Assembly (NCBI GenBank): GCA_004144935.1
Contig: SDZP01000130.1
Coordinates: 1 to 8,809, forward strand
Reading direction: 5' to 3'
DNA: 8,809 nt
Source of the DNA: Caulobacteraceae bacterium
Lineage (GTDB): Bacteria; Pseudomonadota; Alphaproteobacteria; Caulobacterales; Caulobacteraceae
Shown: piece by piece, positions 6,125 through 8,809 of the stretch
Position numbering within the stretch: the first letter of the stretch is position 1
How the letters are laid out: each line of letters starts with the position of its first letter
The notes under the pieces: generated by a model
The model's input: the letters and a program-made list of their open reading frames with translations, nothing else
What the model was told of the DNA's origin: nothing
Database searches by the model: none
Made by a program: the position numbers and the translations under genes

Positions 6125-7021
6125 TCACCGGTCCTTCGGATCGATGGCGTCCCGCAGTCCGTCGCCGATGAAGTTGAAGGCCATCAGGGTGACGATCATG
6201 GCGCCCGACGGGAAGATCAGCAGCCAGGGCGCCATCTCCATGTCCTGGGCGCCATTGGCGATCAGGGTGCCGAGGCTGGCCATCGGCGCCTGAACGCCCA
6301 GGCCCAGGAAACTGAGGAAGCTCTCGGCGATGATGATCGCCGGGATGGTCAGGGTGACATAGACCACCACCGGGCCCAGCAGGTTGGGAACGATGTGGCG
6401 CACGATGATGTCGCGCGAGGTCAGGCCCGCCGCCCGGGCGGCCTCGATGAATTCCTTCTGCTTCAGGCTGAGCGTCTGGCCGCGCACGATGCGGGCCATG
6501 GTCAGCCACTCGACGGCGCCGATGGCCAGGAAGATCAGGAAGATGTTCTTGCCGAAGGTGACCATCAGCAGGATGACGAAGAAGATGAACGGCAGGCTGT
6601 AGAGGGTGTCGACCACCCGCATCATCACCTCGTCGACCTTGCCGCCCAGATAGCCGGCGGTCGCCCCCCAGGCCACGCCGATGACCAGCGACACGGCCGT
6701 CGCCACCACCCCGATGCCCAGCGAGACGCCGAGGCCGGCGAACAGGCGGGCCAGCAGGTCGCGGCCCAGGGAATCCGTGCCGATCAGGTGCCCGCCGGCG
6801 CCGGGAGCGGTCCAGACGTCGGTTTTGGTCACCGTGTCATAGGCGAAGGGGACAAAGATCGGCCCGGCCAGCGACAGCAGCACCATCAGGGCCAGCACGA
6901 TCATGCCGGCCACGGCGGCCTTGTTGCGCATCAGACGGCGGCCGGCGTCGTCCCACAGGGAGCGGCCCTTGACGGCCTTCTGCAGCAGATCGGCGCGCTC
7001 GGGCGAGCCTGGAATGGACAT
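6125..7021 (-). CDS. oppC: OppC-type peptide ABC transporter permease
   Basis: The inner-membrane permease subunit is 298 aa, close to the roughly 300 aa of E. coli OppC. It has an N-terminal cytoplasmic segment with RRLMRNKAAVAG (28-39), a first membrane helix (about 37-58), the family-typical HLIGTDSLGRDLLARL (78-93), then five further hydrophobic helices. The EAA loop that contacts the ATPase is at about 190-212 (FIEAARAAGL...HIVPN). ESFLSFLGLG (233-242) and the ending GDGLRDAIDP are typical of DppC/OppC. The ATG at 7021 lies 2 nt after the oppB stop; a GTG at 7027 overlapping that stop (GTGA) is an alternative start. Either way the two genes are translationally close or coupled. The assignment to OppC rather than DppC or another peptide/nickel permease rests on its partner's OppA-like binding residues. 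Confidence 0.93.
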   Translation of the reverse strand: MSIPGSPERADLLQKAVKGRSLWDDAGRRLMRNKAAVAGMIVLALMVLLSLAGPIFVPFAYDTVTKTDVWTAPGAGGHLIGTDSLGRDLLARLFAGLGVSLGIGVVATAVSLVIGVAWGATAGYLGGKVDEVMMRVVDTLYSLPFIFFVILLMVTFGKNIFLIFLAIGAVEWLTMARIVRGQTLSLKQKEFIEAARAAGLTSRDIIVRHIVPNLLGPVVVYVTLTIPAIIIAESFLSFLGLGVQAPMASLGTLIANGAQDMEMAPWLLIFPSGAMIVTLMAFNFIGDGLRDAIDPKDR

Positions 7022-7023
7022 GC

Positions 7024-7971
7024 TCACGACAGTCTCACCCGCGGATCGAGCGCCGCGTACAGCAGGTCGGCGATCATGTTGAGGATCAGGATCAGCGCGG
7101 CGTAGAAGATGACCATGCCCATGACCACGGTGTAGTCGCGCTGCAGCGCGCTGATGACGAAGAACTTGCCCAGGCCCGGGAGGTTGAAGATCTTCTCGAC
7201 CACCAGCGAACCGGTCAGCAGGCCGGCGCAGGCGGGGCCGAGATAGCTGACCAGCGGCAGGATGGCGGCGCGCAGGGCGTGTTTCCTGACAATCAGGAAC
7301 TCGGGAAGGCCCTTTGCCCTGGCCGTCCGGACATAGTTGGAGCGCAGCACCTCGATCATCCCGGCCCGCACCAGCCGCGAGATGATGGCGATCTGCGGCA
7401 GGGCCAGCACGGTTACGGGAAGCACCATGTTCTTCCATGAGGGGAACTCGACCCCCGCCACCTTCACCCAGCTCCAGCCGGCCAGCGGCAGCCAGCCGAG
7501 GATGGAGCCGAACGCCAGCACCAGCAGCGGCGCGGTCACGAAGGTGGGAATACAGACCCCGAGGATGGCGATGCCCATGGTGGCGTAATCGATCGAACGG
7601 TTTTGCCGCAAGGCCGCGATCACCCCCAGGAACACCCCGATGATCGAGGCGACCAGGATGGCCGAGAGGCCCAGCCAGAGACTGACCTTGAAGTTCTCTC
7701 CGAGGATATCCAGGACGCTCTTGTCGCGGTATTTGAGCGAGGGGCCGAAGTCGCCGCGCGCCACGTCGGCCAGGTATCGGCCGTACTGCTCGTAGAGCGG
7801 CCGGTCGAAGCCATACTTGGCCTCCACCACCTTCTGCACCTCGGGAGTCATCTGCCGCTCGTTGACGAACGGGCTGCCCGGGGCGGCGCGCATCATGAAG
7901 AACGCCAGGGTGATGACGAGGAACATCGTCGGGATGGCGACCAGCAGGCGTCGGGACAGAAATCGCAGCAT
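7024..7971 (-). CDS. oppB: OppB-type peptide ABC transporter permease
   Basis: This inner-membrane permease partner of OppC has 315 aa from ATG 7971, similar to E. coli OppB (306). Residues 1-30 (MLRFLSRRLLVAIPTMFLVITLAFFMMRAAPG) form the first helix with the RAAPGSPF motif. LYEQYGRYLADVARGDFGPSL (59-79) is the family's periplasmic segment. Further helices are near 95-120, 131-158, 181-203, 236-257 and 282-306. The EAA loop is at about 213-239 (YVRTARAKGL...HALRAAILP). VVEKIFNLPGLGKF (257-270) and ALDPRVRLS at the C-terminus are typical of OppB/DppB. AAGG sits a few bases before the ATG; a longer version from 8022 would add 17 basic residues that do not resemble the family start. This is the first gene of the minus-strand cluster. 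Confidence 0.93.
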   Translation of the reverse strand: MLRFLSRRLLVAIPTMFLVITLAFFMMRAAPGSPFVNERQMTPEVQKVVEAKYGFDRPLYEQYGRYLADVARGDFGPSLKYRDKSVLDILGENFKVSLWLGLSAILVASIIGVFLGVIAALRQNRSIDYATMGIAILGVCIPTFVTAPLLVLAFGSILGWLPLAGWSWVKVAGVEFPSWKNMVLPVTVLALPQIAIISRLVRAGMIEVLRSNYVRTARAKGLPEFLIVRKHALRAAILPLVSYLGPACAGLLTGSLVVEKIFNLPGLGKFFVISALQRDYTVVMGMVIFYAALILILNMIADLLYAALDPRVRLS

Positions 7972-8149
7972 GGCGGCCTTTGACTGGCGGAACGTCCGGA
8001 ATGCAAACCTCCGACGACACACTTCAGTTCGCCGGAACTGTCACGTTCCAAATTATTTAGGTTACCCGCGCGGCCGGGGCTGCGCGGGTTGCGTCGTAAC
8101 GATCCCGACCCGATGTTGTCCATCAGGCCCCATCCAGGATGAACGCAGC
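7972..8149. promoter_or_regulatory. Divergent intergenic region (oppB / DUF442 gene)
   Basis: This 178-bp region must hold promoters for both flanking genes. It contains an AT-rich island (8050-8059) next to an inverted repeat GGAAC-N6-GTTCC (8034-8049) and a GC-rich hairpin ACCCGCGC/GCGCGGGT (8064-8071 and 8082-8089). No -35/-10 pair convincing enough to annotate was found on either strand. Confidence 0.5.
8064..8089. repeat. GC-rich 8-bp hairpin in the divergent region
   Basis: ACCCGCGC (8064-8071) and GCGCGGGT (8082-8089) are perfectly complementary around a 10-nt loop. No U-tract follows on either strand, so it is not an intrinsic terminator. It could be a leader structure or an operator. 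Confidence 0.4.
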
Positions 8150-8560
8150 ATGACCGATATTCGCCAGGTGACTCCCGATTTCGCCGTCGCGCCACAGCTG
8201 GCGCCCGAAGATATGGCGGAAGCGGCCGGGCGCGGCTTCAGGCTGGTGATCAACAACCGCCCCGACGGCGAGGACCCCAGCCAGCCCTCGAGCGCCGAGA
8301 TGGAAGCAGCGGTGCGCACCGCCGGCATGGACTATGTGCACATCCCGGTGCGCGGCGGGCCCACGCCCGAGCAGGTCGACCTCAACCGCGAAGCCATCGA
8401 CGCCGCCGATGGTCCGGTGCTGGCCTTCTGTCGTTCAGGCACCCGCTCGATCGTCACCTGGAGCATCGGTCAGGCCCTGGCCGGGCGTCAGGACCGTCAG
8501 ACCCTGGTCGATCAGGGCGCCGCCGCCGGCTACGACCTGACCGCCGTGCTGCCGGGCTAG
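8150..8560 (+). CDS. DUF442 / TIGR01244-family rhodanese- or phosphatase-like protein
   Basis: A 136-aa soluble protein without signal peptide. MTDIRQVTPDFAVAPQLAPEDM (1-22), GFRLVINNRPDGE (29-41), YVHIPVRGG (62-70) and the active-site-like loop VLAFCRSGTRS (90-100) match the family found alone or fused to Blh-type beta-lactamase-like hydrolases. Cys94 begins CRSGTRS, which resembles the rhodanese CRSGxR loop and also cysteine phosphatases, but Arg99 is five residues after Cys, one short of the phosphatase CX5R. The family is annotated as a putative sulfur transferase, and some relatives act in sulfide handling; the actual reaction here is unknown. The ATG at 8150 is preceded by AGGA about 10 nt upstream. 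It is divergent from oppB and ends 1 nt before the stop of the small convergent ORF. Confidence 0.88.
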   Translation: MTDIRQVTPDFAVAPQLAPEDMAEAAGRGFRLVINNRPDGEDPSQPSSAEMEAAVRTAGMDYVHIPVRGGPTPEQVDLNREAIDAADGPVLAFCRSGTRSIVTWSIGQALAGRQDRQTLVDQGAAAGYDLTAVLPG

Positions 8561-8561
8561 G

Positions 8562-8711
8562 CTATTGTCCGCCCAGCGTGACCCGGGCGGCCATCGCGGC
8601 CGGCTCGGGCTCGCAGGAGGCGAGGACCAGTTGCGCCGCGATGAGACAGAGGATCGCGAACCCGGCTCTCTGGAGCCGTTTTGAAACAAAGATCATCGCA
8701 TCCAGAGCCAT
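8562..8711 (-). CDS. Possible small lipoprotein, 49 aa
   Basis: The ORF reads MALDAMIFVSKRLQRAG, then a hydrophobic stretch FAILCLIAAQLVLASC and a short polar tail EPEPAAMAARVTLGGQ. The basic n-region, hydrophobic core and LASC lipobox (Cys33) fit a lipoprotein signal peptide with a mature part of only about 17 residues. GGAAGG lies 8 nt before ATG 8711; an internal ATG at 8696 is also possible. The stop (8562-8564) nearly touches the convergent gene's stop at 8560. I recognise no family. Small lipoproteins of this form are common, but so are chance ORFs, and there is no comparative support here. Confidence 0.45.
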   Translation of the reverse strand: MALDAMIFVSKRLQRAGFAILCLIAAQLVLASCEPEPAAMAARVTLGGQ

Positions 8712-8758
8712 TTCACGCACCTTCCCGCCTAGCTGGGAGGCTGGTGCGCAACTTCCGG

Positions 8759-8776
8759 GCCGGTCGGCCGACCGGC
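8759..8776. repeat. Perfect 18-bp palindrome
   Basis: GCCGGTCGGCCGACCGGC equals its own reverse complement. It lies about 50 bp upstream of the possible small lipoprotein start, where an operator could sit. As a zero-loop palindrome it suits a dimeric DNA-binding protein better than an RNA hairpin. High GC makes such palindromes somewhat more likely by chance. Confidence 0.45.
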
Positions 8777-8809
8777 AGAGCGCACGTCTGGCAGGCAAGC
8801 CGTTTGTCA

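Noticed and set aside
5589..6509. 306-codon minus-strand frame across the embedded gene and oppC
   Set aside because: Out of frame with oppC, which it overlaps, and with proline/histidine/arginine-rich shadow composition. It is not a missing operon gene filling the gap.
6125..8020. Single 631-codon frame suggesting an OppB-OppC fusion
   Set aside because: The upstream half is a shadow of oppB in another frame. oppB has its own stop at 7026-7024 and oppC starts at 7021.

Overview
The window looks like the chromosome of a GC-rich alphaproteobacterium, most likely Caulobacterales (Caulobacter, Phenylobacterium or Brevundimonas-like). The reasons are strong GC bias at third codon positions, a large TonB-dependent receptor of the type these bacteria carry in many copies, and a protein-sequence style typical of the group. 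No mobile element, CRISPR array, rRNA or intact tRNA was seen, and base composition gives no obvious sign of recent transfer.

Layout. Positions 1-576 (+) hold the 3' end of a putative 2-oxoglutarate/Fe(II) oxygenase gene. A strong hairpin terminator (628-662) separates it from a convergent gene, a TonB-dependent outer-membrane receptor (687-3578, -) that probably starts at TTG. A 323-bp gap (3579-3901) contains short direct repeats, a possible promoter and a tRNA-arm-like fold. Next, still on the minus strand, are an OppA-type peptide-binding lipoprotein (3902-5584), an OppC-type permease (6125-7021) and an OppB-type permease (7024-7971). Between the binding protein and oppC lies a plus-strand gene for an exported protein of unknown function (5583-6119). 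It fills the gap exactly: its ATG overlaps the binding protein's ATG in a shared CATG, and its stop is 5 nt from the oppC stop. A 178-bp divergent intergenic region leads to a plus-strand DUF442/TIGR01244-type (rhodanese/phosphatase-like) gene (8150-8560), followed by a possible small lipoprotein ORF on the minus strand (8562-8711).

How the parts may work together. OppB, OppC, the OppA-like protein and the receptor are in the same orientation with no clear intrinsic terminator until 628-662. An attractive inference is a peptide-uptake cassette spanning outer membrane, periplasm and inner membrane. No OppD/OppF ATPase is present, so energy coupling must come from genes elsewhere. The most unusual feature is the opposite-strand gene embedded in the permease/binding-protein cluster, which fits the noncontiguous-operon (mutual antisense) layout. 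No clearly new multi-gene defence or catalytic system was recognised; most genes belong to known families.
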